The translations under genes were made by a program, and so were the position numbers. A stretch of DNA of 64,000 nucleotides from Phytohabitans flavus. GTDB lineage: Bacteria > Actinomycetota > Actinomycetes > Mycobacteriales > Micromonosporaceae. The stretch covers positions 5,254,001-5,318,000 of the forward strand of contig NZ_AP022870.1 of assembly GCF_011764545.1 (NCBI RefSeq). Reading direction: 5' to 3'. Shown piece after piece: positions 44,627 to 54,627 of this stretch (its first letter is position 1; every line of letters begins with the position of its first letter). The notes beneath the pieces are model-generated. The model did no database searches and was not told where the DNA came from. It saw only the letters and a program-made list of their open reading frames with translations.

Positions 44627-45874
44627 GTGGGTTCAATCTCCCGCGAGGTCTGGGCTGGGCTGCGGCGCCTCTTCGCCGGGCCGGACTACCCGCGGATCAC
44701 CATGCGCCTGCCGTGGTCGCGCATCAACGCGATCGTGCCCACGGTGGCCGCGTTCGCGCTGGTCGGCATCGCGATCGCCACCGCGCAGTACCTGATCGAC
44801 GGCCGCGGGCTGCCACCGCTCAGCGGCTGGGCGATCGCGATCCTCACCGTCCTGCCGGTGCCGTTTCTGCTCCCCCGGCCGCTGTGGGCGTGGCGACTCA
44901 TGTTCGTGAGCGCCCTCCTCGGCACGTTCAACCGCGATCCGGACCAGATTTGGCCGTGGAGCCCCGCGCACGTCGTGATCATCCTGCTGGTCCTGCTCGT
45001 GGTCGGCTCCCGGGTGGACCGCCCGGTGCTGCTGTGGATGGGCCTGTTCAGCCTGAGCACGGTCTGGCTCTTCGTACCGCCACACGCCGTCGTGGGCATC
45101 TCGCTGCTCTTCTTCGCCGTGGTGCTCGTCGCCGACGTCATCGGGCGGATCACCCGCAGCCGCAGCACGCTCAGTGATCGGCTCGCCGAGCAGTCCGAGG
45201 TGAGCGAGTTGGAGAAGGCACGGCGTACCGTGCTGGAGGAACGCACCCGGATCGCGCGGGAGATGCATGACGTGGTCGCGCACCACATGTCCATGATCGC
45301 GGTACAGGCGGAGACGGCGCCGTACCGCCTCCCCGACCTGCCCACCCCGGCCCGGGCCGAGTTCACCGCCATCGCCGGGGCGGCCCGAGAGGCGCTCACC
45401 GACATGCGGCGGCTGCTCGGCGTGCTGCGCAGCGAGGGCGCCGAGCCGTTGACCGCGCCGCAGCCCGGGCTGGCCGACATCCCCGAGCTCGTGGCCGCAG
45501 CGCAGCGGGCCGGCGTGACCGCCACGCTCGACGTGGCCGAGGGCGAGGCACCATCGGAGGCGGTCGGGCTGGCCGCGTACCGAATCGTGCAGGAAGCCCT
45601 CGCCAACGCGAGCCGGCACGCGCCCGGCGCGGCCGTGCGGGTCGAGATCCGCCCGTGGACCGCGGACCTGAGCCTGCGCGTCCACAATGGCCCGCCGCGC
45701 TCCGCTCCGGAGCCGGCACCCGGCGACGGGCACGGGATCGCCGGCATGCGCGAGCGGGCGACGCTGCTCGGCGGCGACCTGCTGGCCGGCCCGACCCCGG
45801 ACGGAGGCTTCGCGGTGGCGGCCCGGCTGCCCTACGCACCACCCGCGGATCCAGACCCCGGGGGTACCGGGTGA
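44627..45874 (+). CDS. NarL-type sensor histidine kinase
   Basis: 415 aa. Four or five membrane helices (about 30-180), a short coiled coil (LAEQSEVSELEKARRTVLEE), the dimerisation motif RIAREMHDVVAHHMSMIAVQ, and an ATPase domain with YRIVQEALANASRHA, LSLRVHNGPP and GHGIAGMRERATLLGG. There is no extracytoplasmic domain. It is followed by its regulator with a four-base overlap. The TAATCT at 44612-44617, seven bases before GTG 44627, suggests a leaderless transcript. Distant paralogue of the 8849-10261 kinase but without the repetitive tail. Confidence 0.93.
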   Translation: MGSISREVWAGLRRLFAGPDYPRITMRLPWSRINAIVPTVAAFALVGIAIATAQYLIDGRGLPPLSGWAIAILTVLPVPFLLPRPLWAWRLMFVSALLGTFNRDPDQIWPWSPAHVVIILLVLLVVGSRVDRPVLLWMGLFSLSTVWLFVPPHAVVGISLLFFAVVLVADVIGRITRSRSTLSDRLAEQSEVSELEKARRTVLEERTRIAREMHDVVAHHMSMIAVQAETAPYRLPDLPTPARAEFTAIAGAAREALTDMRRLLGVLRSEGAEPLTAPQPGLADIPELVAAAQRAGVTATLDVAEGEAPSEAVGLAAYRIVQEALANASRHAPGAAVRVEIRPWTADLSLRVHNGPPRSAPEPAPGDGHGIAGMRERATLLGGDLLAGPTPDGGFAVAARLPYAPPADPDPGGTG

Positions 45875-46539
45875 TCCGCGTGCTCATCGCCGACGACCAG
45901 GCGATGGTGCGGCAGGGTTTCGGGGCGCTGCTGGCCGCCCAGCCCGACCTCGTGGTGGTCGGCGACGCGGCCAACGGCGCCGACGCGGTCACCGCCGCCC
46001 GCCGGCTCGACCCCGACGTTGTGCTCATGGACGTGCGCATGCCCGTGCTCGACGGCCTGGAGGCGACCCGCCGGCTGGTGGGCGACCGCCCGGCGGGCAG
46101 CGAGCGACCGCGGGTGCTCATCCTGACCACGTTCGACCTGGACGACTACGTCTACGAGGCGCTGCGCGCCGGTGCCTCCGGCTTCCTGCTCAAGGACGCG
46201 CCCGCGGCCGACCTGGTGCACGCGGTGCGCGTCGTGGCCAGCGGCGAGGCGCTGCTCGCGCCCTCGGTGACGCGGCGGCTGATCGCCGAGTTCGCCGCCC
46301 GCCCCAGCCGCAACAGGCCGCGCCCGACCGCGCTGTCCACGCTCACCCCCCGCGAGACCGAGGTGCTGCGGCTGATCGCCCGCGGACTGTCCAACTCGGA
46401 GATCGCGGACGATCTCGTGGTCGCCGAGCAGACCGTGAAGACTCACGTCGGGCGGATCCTCGCCAAGCTCAACCTGCGCGACCGGGCACAGGCGGTCGTG
46501 CTGGCGTACGAGACAGGTCTGGTCGCGGCCGGCGAGTAG
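45871..46539 (+). CDS. NarL/FixJ-family response regulator
   Basis: 222 aa. Receiver domain VIRVLIADDQAMVRQGFGAL, phosphoacceptor Asp in DVVLMDVRMPVLDGLEATR, Lys in SGFLLKDAPA; C-terminal HTH LTPRETEVLRLIARGLSNSE and VKTHVGRILAKLNLRDRA. Coupled to the preceding kinase by GTGA overlap. Close paralogue of the 8181-8852 regulator. Target genes are unknown. Confidence 0.95.
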   Translation: MIRVLIADDQAMVRQGFGALLAAQPDLVVVGDAANGADAVTAARRLDPDVVLMDVRMPVLDGLEATRRLVGDRPAGSERPRVLILTTFDLDDYVYEALRAGASGFLLKDAPAADLVHAVRVVASGEALLAPSVTRRLIAEFAARPSRNRPRPTALSTLTPRETEVLRLIARGLSNSEIADDLVVAEQTVKTHVGRILAKLNLRDRAQAVVLAYETGLVAAGE

Positions 46540-46826
46540 CACCTGGGTCGCTCACCGCCCGCGCGTAGCACCTGGGTTGTAAGGCAAGTGCAGACCCTGG
46601 TCCGACGCGCTGGCGACGGCCCGCGACAGACCCTTCTGGCCTGGTCGACGCCGTCGGCCGACGTCCACAGTGGACTACGCTCTGGCCGCCGCGTGCGCCA
46701 CTTTCCCGACCCCGGCCGCCGGGCGGACACCACAGGCCGACCGATCGGCCAAGTGGGTACGGCGGGCTCCAGGGGTGTAGGATGGCGGACGGTTCTGAGC
46801 CCGGACGACCTCTGGAGGTGATCGCT

Positions 46827-46880
46827 GTGCGAGATAGCGATCCCCCTAGTCATACCGGGTCCACGCGTCAGCTGAGCTGA
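46827..46880 (+). CDS. Tiny ORF of 17 codons behind a perfect Shine-Dalgarno sequence
   Basis: GTG start giving VRDSDPPSHTGSTRQLS. It is preceded by GGAGGTGATC, the full anti-SD complement, the best ribosome site in the window. The same bases take part in a stem (GATCGCT with AGCGATC), so translation and folding would compete. The peptide matches nothing I know; it may be a leader rather than a functional protein. Confidence 0.4.
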   Translation: MRDSDPPSHTGSTRQLS

Positions 46881-46960
46881 CCGGTCTCTCCTCTTCCTTT
46901 CGCGCCCCGGGTAAGCGGCCCTGGGCGCACCGTCGCGCGTACCGCCAACGGAGAACCGCC

Positions 46961-47035
46961 ATGAACCGTTACGCTGCCCCGCTGGGCTTCACTCTCGCCG
47001 CCGTCTGGGTGCTCGTCCTCTTCGTGCTCGTCTGA
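46961..47035 (+). CDS. Tiny membrane peptide ORF of 24 codons
   Basis: MNRYAAPLGFTLAAVWVLVL then FVLV: one short charged start and a single hydrophobic helix. CGGAGAA lies five bases upstream of the ATG and the stop is TGA 47033-47035. It resembles small single-span membrane peptides, but no family is recognised. Confidence 0.45.
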   Translation: MNRYAAPLGFTLAAVWVLVLFVLV

Positions 47036-47135
47036 GCACTGCACCCCGAGCCCTCTGACTGTCCATTGAGGCCACTCGTGCTCCGGGTCGCCCGCGCCAG
47101 CCTGAACTGTCAGACGCGGGCCGCACACTGGTGCC

Positions 47136-48131
47136 GTGGTGGCATTCCAGAGACTCGATGAGATCCGTGGGTTCAGCCCCGACTCAGCGGGCGATCTCGA
47201 ATTCCTGCTCTTCCGCCAAGACGGCGTCATCAGCCGGCGCCAGGCGCTGCGCTACTTGTCCGACAAGGCGATCCGGCATCGACTGGCCACCGGGCGCTGG
47301 CGCCACGCACACCACGCCGTGTACATAACATCACGCCGGACCGGTCACCGAGCACCAGCGCCGGTGGATCGCCGCCCTCGCCGTGGGCCGAGGCCGGATC
47401 GCTCCGGTTGCCGGGTTGTCAGCGCTCGCCGTGCAGGGGCTGCGGGGATTCGCCGCCTGGCCGATGCACGTGCTCGTCGGCGCGCACCGGCGCGACACCG
47501 ATCCCCCGCCCGGCGTCGTGGTGCATCGCACGCGGCACCTGCCGGTCGAGGATCAGCACCCGGCGGGCAATCCACCCTGCACGATGCCGGCTCGCTCGAT
47601 GATCGATGCGGCGCAGTGGGCACCGACCGACCGCGAGGCCGTCACCATCATCGCCGCCTGCTTCCAGCAACGCCTGGTGGGGCTCGCAGACGTCGAGCCG
47701 GCGCTGGCCAGGCTGCCACGCGTACATCGGCGCCCGGTCATCGTCGGGGCGATCGCGGACGCGGCCGGTGGCGCGGAGTCCATCTTCGAGATCGACTTCG
47801 CCCGGCTGTGCCGCAGCGCCGGCCTGCCCGAGCCGTCCCGCCAGGTCAGCCGCACCGATCGGTCCGGCCGCCGACGTTACCGGGACGTGTACTTCGACAG
47901 TTGGGGCGTACAAGTCGAGATCGACGGTGGACAGCACATGGAGGTCAGGGCCTGGTACGCGGACATGCGCCAGCACAACGAGATCGCCATCGCCGGCCAG
48001 CGTTTGTTGCGCTTCCCGGCTGGGCGCTCCGCCAGCGCCCGGACGAGGTGCTCGCCGACCTCCGCGCCGCGCTGCGCGCGGCCGGCTGGCAACCGGACGC
48101 GAGCGTCCGTGGCGAAAAACCGCCCCGATAG
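47136..48131 (+). CDS. DUF559-type nuclease-like protein with AbiEi-like N-terminus, frame-disrupted
   Basis: About 331 aa over two breaks. The N-terminal winged-helix part has LEFLLFRQDGVISRRQALRY and IRHRLATGRWRHAHHAVY, as in AbiEi/type IV antitoxin-like proteins. The C-terminal part has SIFEIDFARLCRSAGLPEPS, RYRDVYFDSWGVQVEIDGGQ and HNEIAIAGQRLLRFP, the Vsr/DUF559 endonuclease-like core (D..E.DG). The first shift near 47329 is a one-base gain, unlike the others; the second near 48020 is a loss that restores WALRQRPDEVLADLRAAL. It may be a real pseudogene. No partner toxin is adjacent. Confidence 0.65.
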   Translation: MVAFQRLDEIRGFSPDSAGDLEFLLFRQDGVISRRQALRYLSDKAIRHRLATGRWRHAHHAVYITSRRTGHRAPAPVDRRPRRGPRPDRSGCRVVSARRAGAAGIRRLADARARRRAPARHRSPARRRGASHAAPAGRGSAPGGQSTLHDAGSLDDRCGAVGTDRPRGRHHHRRLLPATPGGARRRRAGAGQAATRTSAPGHRRGDRGRGRWRGVHLRDRLRPAVPQRRPARAVPPGQPHRSVRPPTLPGRVLRQLGRTSRDRRWTAHGGQGLVRGHAPAQRDRHRRPAFVALPGWALRQRPDEVLADLRAALRAAGWQPDASVRGEKPPR

Positions 48132-48205
48132 ACGAAGCCTGTTCGATGCGCGAAGCGCCGCAACCCAAGCGGCCCGCCGCGCAAGCGCCGCACCACAAGC
48201 GGCGC

Positions 48206-49156
48206 TTAGGGGAGGCGGCTGGTCCAGAGGAGGCTCATGCCGCCCGCGGCCAAGGCGAACAGCAGCGCGATCCCCGCGTACCACTGCGTCACCTCGCGCG
48301 GCTCGACGCGGTGGCCGATCGAGCTGCCCATGTCCTCGTACACCTGCTTGAGCTCGCTCACCGACGCCGCCTCGTAGAAGAAGCCCTGCGTGGTCTCCGC
48401 GAGTTCGGCCAGCGCGAGCCGGTCGACAGGTACCGGCTGGAGCTGGCCGCCGATGTCGACCACGCCCGCGTCGGTGCCGAAGGCGATCGTGGAGACCGGC
48501 ACGTTCGCGGCGGCGGCGGCCGACCCGGCCTCCTCGACCGAGCGGCCCGACGTGCGGTAGCCGTCGGAGAGCAGCACGATGCGGGCCGGCGGGATGCCCT
48601 GCGCGCCGTCGGCGGGCACCGACCGTACCGCCTCCAGGCAGGTGAAGACCGCCTCGCCGGTCGCCGTGGCCTCGGCCAGTGTGAGGCCGTCGATGGCCTG
48701 CTGGACCGCGAGCCGGTCCTTGCTCGGTGGCACGAGCACGTTCGCCGACTTGGCGAACGACACAAGCCCGAGGTTGTACGACGGGGGCAGCTCGGTCACG
48801 AACTGCTTCGCCGCCTCCTGCGCCGCCTCGATGCGGCTCGGCGCCACGTCGTCCGCCTCCATCGACAGCGACACGTCGATCGCCAGCATGATGGTGGCGC
48901 GTTCCAGTGGCTCCTCGCGGTCGATCGAAGGGCGGGCCATCGCGGTGGCCAGCGCCACAAGCGCGAGCAGAAACGTGCCGGCCGCGACGTGGCGGCGCCA
49001 CCCCAGGCCCTTCGGCGCGAGGGTGCGCAGCAGGTCGAGGTTGGCGAAGCGGACCGCGTACTGCTTGCGGCGGAACTGCCGCCACACGTACACGGCCGCG
49101 ATCGCGATCACCGGCAGCAGCGCGAGCAGCCACCACGGCTCGAGAAAACGGATCAT
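48206..49156 (-). CDS. VWA-domain membrane protein (BatA type)
   Basis: 316 aa. Two N-terminal helices (LEPWWLLALLPVIAIAAVYV, HVAAGTFLLALVALATAMAR), a von Willebrand A domain with MIDAS motif AIDVSLSMEADD and later GLVSFAKSAN and IVLLSDGYRT, and a C-terminal helix (YAGIALLFALAAGGMSLLW). BatA-like proteins form membrane complexes with MoxR ATPases. The ATG overlaps the DUF58 stop by four bases. Last gene of the moxR operon. Confidence 0.93.
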   Translation of the reverse strand: MIRFLEPWWLLALLPVIAIAAVYVWRQFRRKQYAVRFANLDLLRTLAPKGLGWRRHVAAGTFLLALVALATAMARPSIDREEPLERATIMLAIDVSLSMEADDVAPSRIEAAQEAAKQFVTELPPSYNLGLVSFAKSANVLVPPSKDRLAVQQAIDGLTLAEATATGEAVFTCLEAVRSVPADGAQGIPPARIVLLSDGYRTSGRSVEEAGSAAAAANVPVSTIAFGTDAGVVDIGGQLQPVPVDRLALAELAETTQGFFYEAASVSELKQVYEDMGSSIGHRVEPREVTQWYAGIALLFALAAGGMSLLWTSRLP

Positions 49157-50068
49157 CGCGTCGTCCCTCGGGTGCGTGCGTGCCGCTGGGCGGCGACGAA
49201 GCGGACCATGTCCAGCAGCCAGTCGGAGTCGGTACGCAGGCGCAGGTGGGCGGCATTCGCCGCGCGCAGGGCCTGGGCGATGGCCGCGCGCTGCATGCCG
49301 GCTGCCTCGGCGTACCGGCGCCGCAGCTTGGGGTCGGCGGTCTGCACCTCGTGCAGCGCGCCGGTCTCGGGGTCGACGAGCGTGAGCACGCCGACGTCCG
49401 GCAGCTCCAGCTCGCGGGGGTCGACCACCTCGATCGCCAGTACGTCGTGGCGCACCCCGAGCTTGCGCACGGGTCGGGCCCACTGCTCGACCGGCGCGAG
49501 GAAGTCGGAAATCACCACAGCCACACCCCGGCGGCGCGGTGGGCGGTTGAGCATGTCGACCAGGGCGCCCAGGTCGGAGCGTCCGGGCCTGATCTGGGTA
49601 CGGGCGATCGCGCGCAGCAGCCCCTGCGCCTCCTTGCGCCCGGGGCGGGCCGGCATCCGCTGCACGTGGGAGGCGGTGCCCACCACCGCGCCGATCCGGT
49701 TGCCGCCCCGCACGGTGAGGTGCGACAGCGCCGTCGCCGCCGCGATCACCAGCTCGGACTTGAGGTGCTGGGCGGTACCGAAGTCGAGGCTGGCCGACAG
49801 GTCGACCGCCATCCAGGTCTCCAGCTCGCGGTCGGCCACCGTCTGCCGCACGTGCGGGTACGTGGTGCGCGCGGTGACCGGCCAGTCCATGCGGCGCACG
49901 TCGTCACCCGGCCGGTACTCCCGGGACTCCCCGCCTCGGTGCCCGGCCCCGGCAGCAGCCCTACGTAGTCGCCTTGCAGCAGCCCGTCGAGCTTGCGCGT
50001 GACCAACAGTTGCAGCCGCGAAAGTACGGCGTCCGCCCGTGCCGTCGTCTGCCCGTCCAGCGGAGGGC

Positions 50069-50072
<4 letters not shown>
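49153..50072 (-). CDS. DUF58 domain protein, one frameshift
   Basis: About 306 aa. N-terminal MSPPLDGQTTARADAVLSRL and LVTRKLDGLLQGDYVGLLPG; one missing G near 49937 then moves the frame to GESREYRPGDDVRRMDWPVT, the DUF58 signature, followed by WMAVDLSASLDFGTAQHLKS and GVAVVISDFLAPVEQW, a VWA-like fold. It links MoxR and the VWA protein, with four-base overlaps on both sides, and would act as a substrate or adaptor of the MoxR ATPase. Confidence 0.88.
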
Positions 50073-51196
<1,124 letters not shown>

Positions 51197-51503
51197 CGGT
51201 CCTCCACTGCGGTGCGGCGTCATCGGCAATGCGGCGGCGAGGTGCTGCCGCACCTAGCCTTACACGCCCAGCTAACCAGCCGGGGTCGCAGCGCCGGAAA
51301 TCCGGTCGACCCAACGCGTCGTGGCTGGTCCAGGCGACCGAAAGTCTGGCCGCCGCTACCGCGTACGGACAGAGGCCAAACAGGCACGACCAACGGGTAG
51401 ACATGAGGGGGTTTTTGATGTGTACGATTCAGCCGTCGCCGGGCGGCTTCCCCCGTGGCCGCCCGGCGCTCTATCTCCTCAACGCGCTCGTAAGCTTCTC
51501 GAA
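51197..51503. other. Divergent intergenic region, nothing recognised
   Basis: 307 bases between moxR and the zinc-ribbon gene. It has open frames on both strands but none with a start context or recognisable protein. It must carry the two outward promoters; no clear -10/-35 pair was picked out. Confidence 0.5.
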
Positions 51504-51722
51504 ATGCAGAGTTCGTCGCTTCCGCTCGCAAGCTCCCGGAAGTGTTCCGCGCGTGGGTGCCAGGAGCAGGCCGTCTGGGCCCTCCGGTGGAATAATCCCA
51601 AGCTCCACGAGCCGGAGCGGCGCAAAGTCTGGCTCGCCTGCGAAGCCCACCGCGAGCACCTTAGCGACTTCCTCGCGGCGCGTGGGTTCCTTCGCGAGGT
51701 TGACCGTAGCCTGGAGGCGTGA
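51504..51722 (+). CDS. Small zinc-ribbon-like protein
   Basis: 72 aa, MQSSSLPLASSRKCSARGCQ. A CSARGC pair and a CEAHREH set make a probable four-ligand zinc site around the tryptophan-rich VWALRWNNPK. It is conserved in actinomycetes and sometimes misnamed acetone carboxylase; the function is unknown. Its TGA overlaps the GTG of the PH-domain gene, so it belongs to the same operon. ATG 51504 is the natural start; the open frame extends upstream without a site. Confidence 0.75.
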   Translation: MQSSSLPLASSRKCSARGCQEQAVWALRWNNPKLHEPERRKVWLACEAHREHLSDFLAARGFLREVDRSLEA

Positions 51723-52252
51723 GCGAGCGCAGCGAGCGAACCATTGGGCTCAGCACATCCCCCACCAGCGCGCTGGAGCCGTGGCCGGAGACGGTCGAGT
51801 GGCGCCCGGTCTCGCGTGATCTGATCTGGGTCGAGCTGATCGGCCTCGCGTCCTTCATGATCTTCGTGTTCGCCGGCCTGGCCATCCTCTGGGCCCTGAC
51901 CGGCCACTGGATCTTCGGGCTGGCCCTGGCCGCCGCCGCGGTCATGACCGCCTGGCGGGTCACGGTCATCTTCCGGGCGGTCAAGGCCTGGGGGTATGCC
52001 GAGCGCGACAACGACCTGCTCGTACGCCACGGTCTGCTCGTGCGCCGGCTGTCGATCGTCCCGTACGCGCGAATGCAGTTCGTCGATGTCACCGCCGGCC
52101 CGCTGGAGCGGTCGTTCGGGCTGGCCACCGTCCAGCTGCACACCGCCGCGGCGGCCTCCGACGCGAAGATCCCCGGCCTGCCACCGGACGAGGCCTCCCG
52201 GCTGCGTGACCGCCTGACCGCCCTCGGCGAGGACCGCGCGGAGGGACTGTGA
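51719..52252 (+). CDS. Bacterial PH-domain protein (YdbS type)
   Basis: 177 aa. Two helices (LIWVELIGLASFMIFVFAGL, WIFGLALAAAAVMTAWRVTV) then a bPH2 domain with VRHGLLVRRLSIVPYARMQF and ERSFGLATVQLHTAAAAS. It works with the following larger YdbT-like protein, with which it shares a four-base overlap. The role is unknown; Bacillus homologues protect against bacteriocins. The GTG start overlaps the zinc-ribbon stop. Confidence 0.92.
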   Translation: MSERSERTIGLSTSPTSALEPWPETVEWRPVSRDLIWVELIGLASFMIFVFAGLAILWALTGHWIFGLALAAAAVMTAWRVTVIFRAVKAWGYAERDNDLLVRHGLLVRRLSIVPYARMQFVDVTAGPLERSFGLATVQLHTAAAASDAKIPGLPPDEASRLRDRLTALGEDRAEGL

Positions 52253-53583
52253 GTATCTCCGTCGCCACTGCCGAGCCTAGGCGGCGGCTGCATCCCCTTA
52301 CGCCGCTGCTCAAAGGTGCCCGCGCGCTGGTGGTGATCATCGCGGCGCTCTCCTGGCAGACGCTCGGGCGGGTCGGGCTGGGCTGGTTCGCCGCGATGGT
52401 CGTCGCCGCGCTCATCGGCCAGGTGATCCTCGCCCTGATCAGCTGGTACTTCACCGGCTACCAGGTCGTCGGCCGGGAGCTGCGGATACACGAAGGGCTT
52501 GTCTTCCGCCGCACCCGGGCGATCCCGCTGGAGCGGATCCAGGCCGTCGAGGTGGTACGGCCGCTGCTGGCCCAGCTCACCGGCCTGGCCGAGCTGCGGC
52601 TGGAGGTCGTCGGCGGGGGCAAGACGGAGGCGCCGCTCGCATTCCTGACCGTCGACGAGGCCCGCACCCTACGCGAGCGGCTGCTGGTCCTGGCCGGCAA
52701 GGCGACCGCGACCGTCCCGGCCGCCGAGGTGGCCGACGGCGAGCCGGCGCCCGTCGCGCACCTGGAGCGGCCGATCCACGCGGTGGCCAACCGCGACCTG
52801 CTGATCAGCCAGCTGCTCACGCCGCAGACGCTGCTCATGCCGTTCGGTATCGCGTTCGTGGTGGTCCAGTTCGCGTCCGAGGCGACCTGGTCGTTCATCG
52901 GCATCGCGAGCACGCTGACCGCGATGGCCGGCGTGCTGCTCCAGCCCGTGCGCCGGATCCTCGCCGACTGGAACTTCCGGCTGGCCAGTCAGGACGAATC
53001 GCTGCGGGTACGCGGCGGCCTGCTCGAGACGCGCAGCCAGACCGTGCCGCTCGACCGGCTACAGGCGGTGACCGCGACCTGGCCGCTGCTGTGGCGGCGC
53101 AAGCGGTGGCTGCGGCTGCGGCCACACGTGGCCGGCGTCGCGGCGCCCAACGCGGGCGACGACTCCGGCGGCGCGCGGCTGCTGCCGGTCGGCGATCCGG
53201 AGACCGCGCGGCTCGTGCTCGGCGAGGCGCTGCCCGGGGTGGCGCTGGACGCGATCCCGTTCACCCCGCCCTCGCGGCGGGCCCGGTGGCTGCACCCCCT
53301 CGCCTGGCGGGTGCTCGGCGCCGCGCTGACCGACCAGGTTGTCGCGCACCGGGAAGGGCTGGTGACCCGGCAGGTGCTGGTCGTGCCGTACGCGCGGATC
53401 CAGAGTGTGCGGGTCGTCCGGGGGCCGCTCCAGCGCCGGCTCGGCCTGGCCACCGTGTACGCGGACACGGCTGGCGGCCCGAGCGCCGCGGCCCGCGACC
53501 GGGACGTCAGGGAGGCCTGGGAGTTGGCGGCGACCCTGGCGGAACGCTCGCGGGCGGCTCGCTCGGTGCTGGCTGAGCCGTAA
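52249..53583 (+). CDS. Triple bacterial PH-domain membrane protein (YdbT type)
   Basis: 444 aa. Two helices (ALVVIIAALSWQTLGRVGLG, MVVAALIGQVILALISWYF), a bPH2 domain (GRELRIHEGLVFRRTRAIPL), another helix pair (LMPFGIAFVVVQFASEATWS), a second bPH2 (LRVRGGLLETRSQTVPLDRL) and a third (HREGLVTRQVLVVPYARIQS). Partner of the YdbS-like protein. Its 3' end overlaps the convergent PAP2 gene by 77 bases. Confidence 0.93.
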   Translation: MSISVATAEPRRRLHPLTPLLKGARALVVIIAALSWQTLGRVGLGWFAAMVVAALIGQVILALISWYFTGYQVVGRELRIHEGLVFRRTRAIPLERIQAVEVVRPLLAQLTGLAELRLEVVGGGKTEAPLAFLTVDEARTLRERLLVLAGKATATVPAAEVADGEPAPVAHLERPIHAVANRDLLISQLLTPQTLLMPFGIAFVVVQFASEATWSFIGIASTLTAMAGVLLQPVRRILADWNFRLASQDESLRVRGGLLETRSQTVPLDRLQAVTATWPLLWRRKRWLRLRPHVAGVAAPNAGDDSGGARLLPVGDPETARLVLGEALPGVALDAIPFTPPSRRARWLHPLAWRVLGAALTDQVVAHREGLVTRQVLVVPYARIQSVRVVRGPLQRRLGLATVYADTAGGPSAAARDRDVREAWELAATLAERSRAARSVLAEP

Positions 53584-54526
53584 CCGCGCGCCACTTGGTC
53601 CACAAGGTCTCGGCCAGCCCTACCACCATGAATGTCGCACCCACGTACACCCAGCCGACCAGCACGTCGATCACGTAGTGCTCGCCGGAGTACACAAGGG
53701 TGAAGGTCATGGCGACCGGGTACGCGAGCAGCAGCGGCCACCAGCGCCGGCGTACCGAGCCCAGGAAGAAGAGCACCACGAAGAGCGCGAACGCGGTGTG
53801 CAGCGACGGCATCGCGGCCACCGGGTTGACGCCCAGCTGGCCGAGGTTGAGCAGGTTGCCGGCGCCGTGCATGCCGACCGCCGTCCAGCCGCGGTTGGAG
53901 ATGCGGTCGACGTCCTCGATCAGCCCGTAGTGGGCGGCCCACCACGGCGGTGCGGCCGGGTACAGGAAGTACGTGACGAGCCCGGCGATCGTGAGGAACA
54001 ACCACCGCCGCATGAACGCCACCCACCGCGCCCGCGCGATCAGCCACAGCACCACCGCCACGGCCAGCGCGACGACGAAGTGGGAGAAGTACACCCAGCT
54101 AGCCACCACGTCGTACCAGTACAGGTGCTCGGGGTGGTACAGGTGCCGCTGAAGCCACACCGTGGGTACCTCGCCGCCGAGCGCCCAGCCGAACATCCAC
54201 CGGTCGGCCGCGACAAGCTCCCGCGCGTGCGGGGTGGCGCCGTTGTCGGCGAAGCCGCGCGACAGGCTGTACCCGGCGAGCAGCAGCACGACCGGCAGCC
54301 AGTCGCGGACGAAGCCCAGGTGGGTGCGCCACGGCTGCCCGATCCGCCAGGCGATGGTGGCGGTCCAGAGCCAGCCGAAGGCGTACAGCGGGTCTGTGGG
54401 CAGGCCGACGAGGAACCAACCGCCCACGAAGAGCAGCGCCCACACGCCCATGGCGATCACTTTGCGCCGCTGGCCGCGCACTGGAGGCGGGGAGTCCGCG
54501 GGCGCGGGAGACATCCTCGCGACCAT
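53507..54526 (-). CDS. PAP2-family membrane phosphatase/inositol-phosphorylceramide-synthase-like
   Basis: 339 aa with six or more helices. The PAP2 phosphatase motifs are VNPVAAMPSLHTAFALFVVL (the SxH part) and YSGEHYVIDVLVGWVYVG (His and Asp). The other helices, e.g. SWVYFSHFVVALAVAVVLWL and YFLYPAAPPWWA, are typical of the actinobacterial Aur1-like group, which handle inositol- or lipid-phosphates. The exact substrate is unknown. ATG 54526 is used, with ATG 54514 as an alternative. Confidence 0.9.
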   Translation of the reverse strand: MVARMSPAPADSPPPVRGQRRKVIAMGVWALLFVGGWFLVGLPTDPLYAFGWLWTATIAWRIGQPWRTHLGFVRDWLPVVLLLAGYSLSRGFADNGATPHARELVAADRWMFGWALGGEVPTVWLQRHLYHPEHLYWYDVVASWVYFSHFVVALAVAVVLWLIARARWVAFMRRWLFLTIAGLVTYFLYPAAPPWWAAHYGLIEDVDRISNRGWTAVGMHGAGNLLNLGQLGVNPVAAMPSLHTAFALFVVLFFLGSVRRRWWPLLLAYPVAMTFTLVYSGEHYVIDVLVGWVYVGATFMVVGLAETLWTKWRAVTAQPAPSEPPASVPPGSPPTPRPP

Positions 54527-54627
54527 CGGCCTCAGGTTAATGACAGGAGTACGTCAGATGGCCGGTGAGTGCGCTAGGTACGCCCATACGTGGTCTGCCT
54601 GGTTCGGAAGCGCCTACGCTATGCGGC

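Larger units (their letters stand above)
46540..47135. other. Intergenic region with possible leader and tiny ORFs
   Basis: 596 bases without a normal-sized gene. It has a 13-bp direct repeat GTAGCACCTGGGT at 46536-46548 and 46565-46577, a TAGGAT -10 box at 46776-46781, a GATCGCT/AGCGATC stem around 46820-46842, a GCGCCC/GGGCGC hairpin at about 46901-46927, and two tiny ORFs listed separately. Order and spacing suggest a short expressed transcript. Confidence 0.6.

Noticed and set aside
46800..46960. Known riboswitch class (M-box, ydaO, guanidine)
   Set aside because: Stems are present but no conserved core of any class I know was found.
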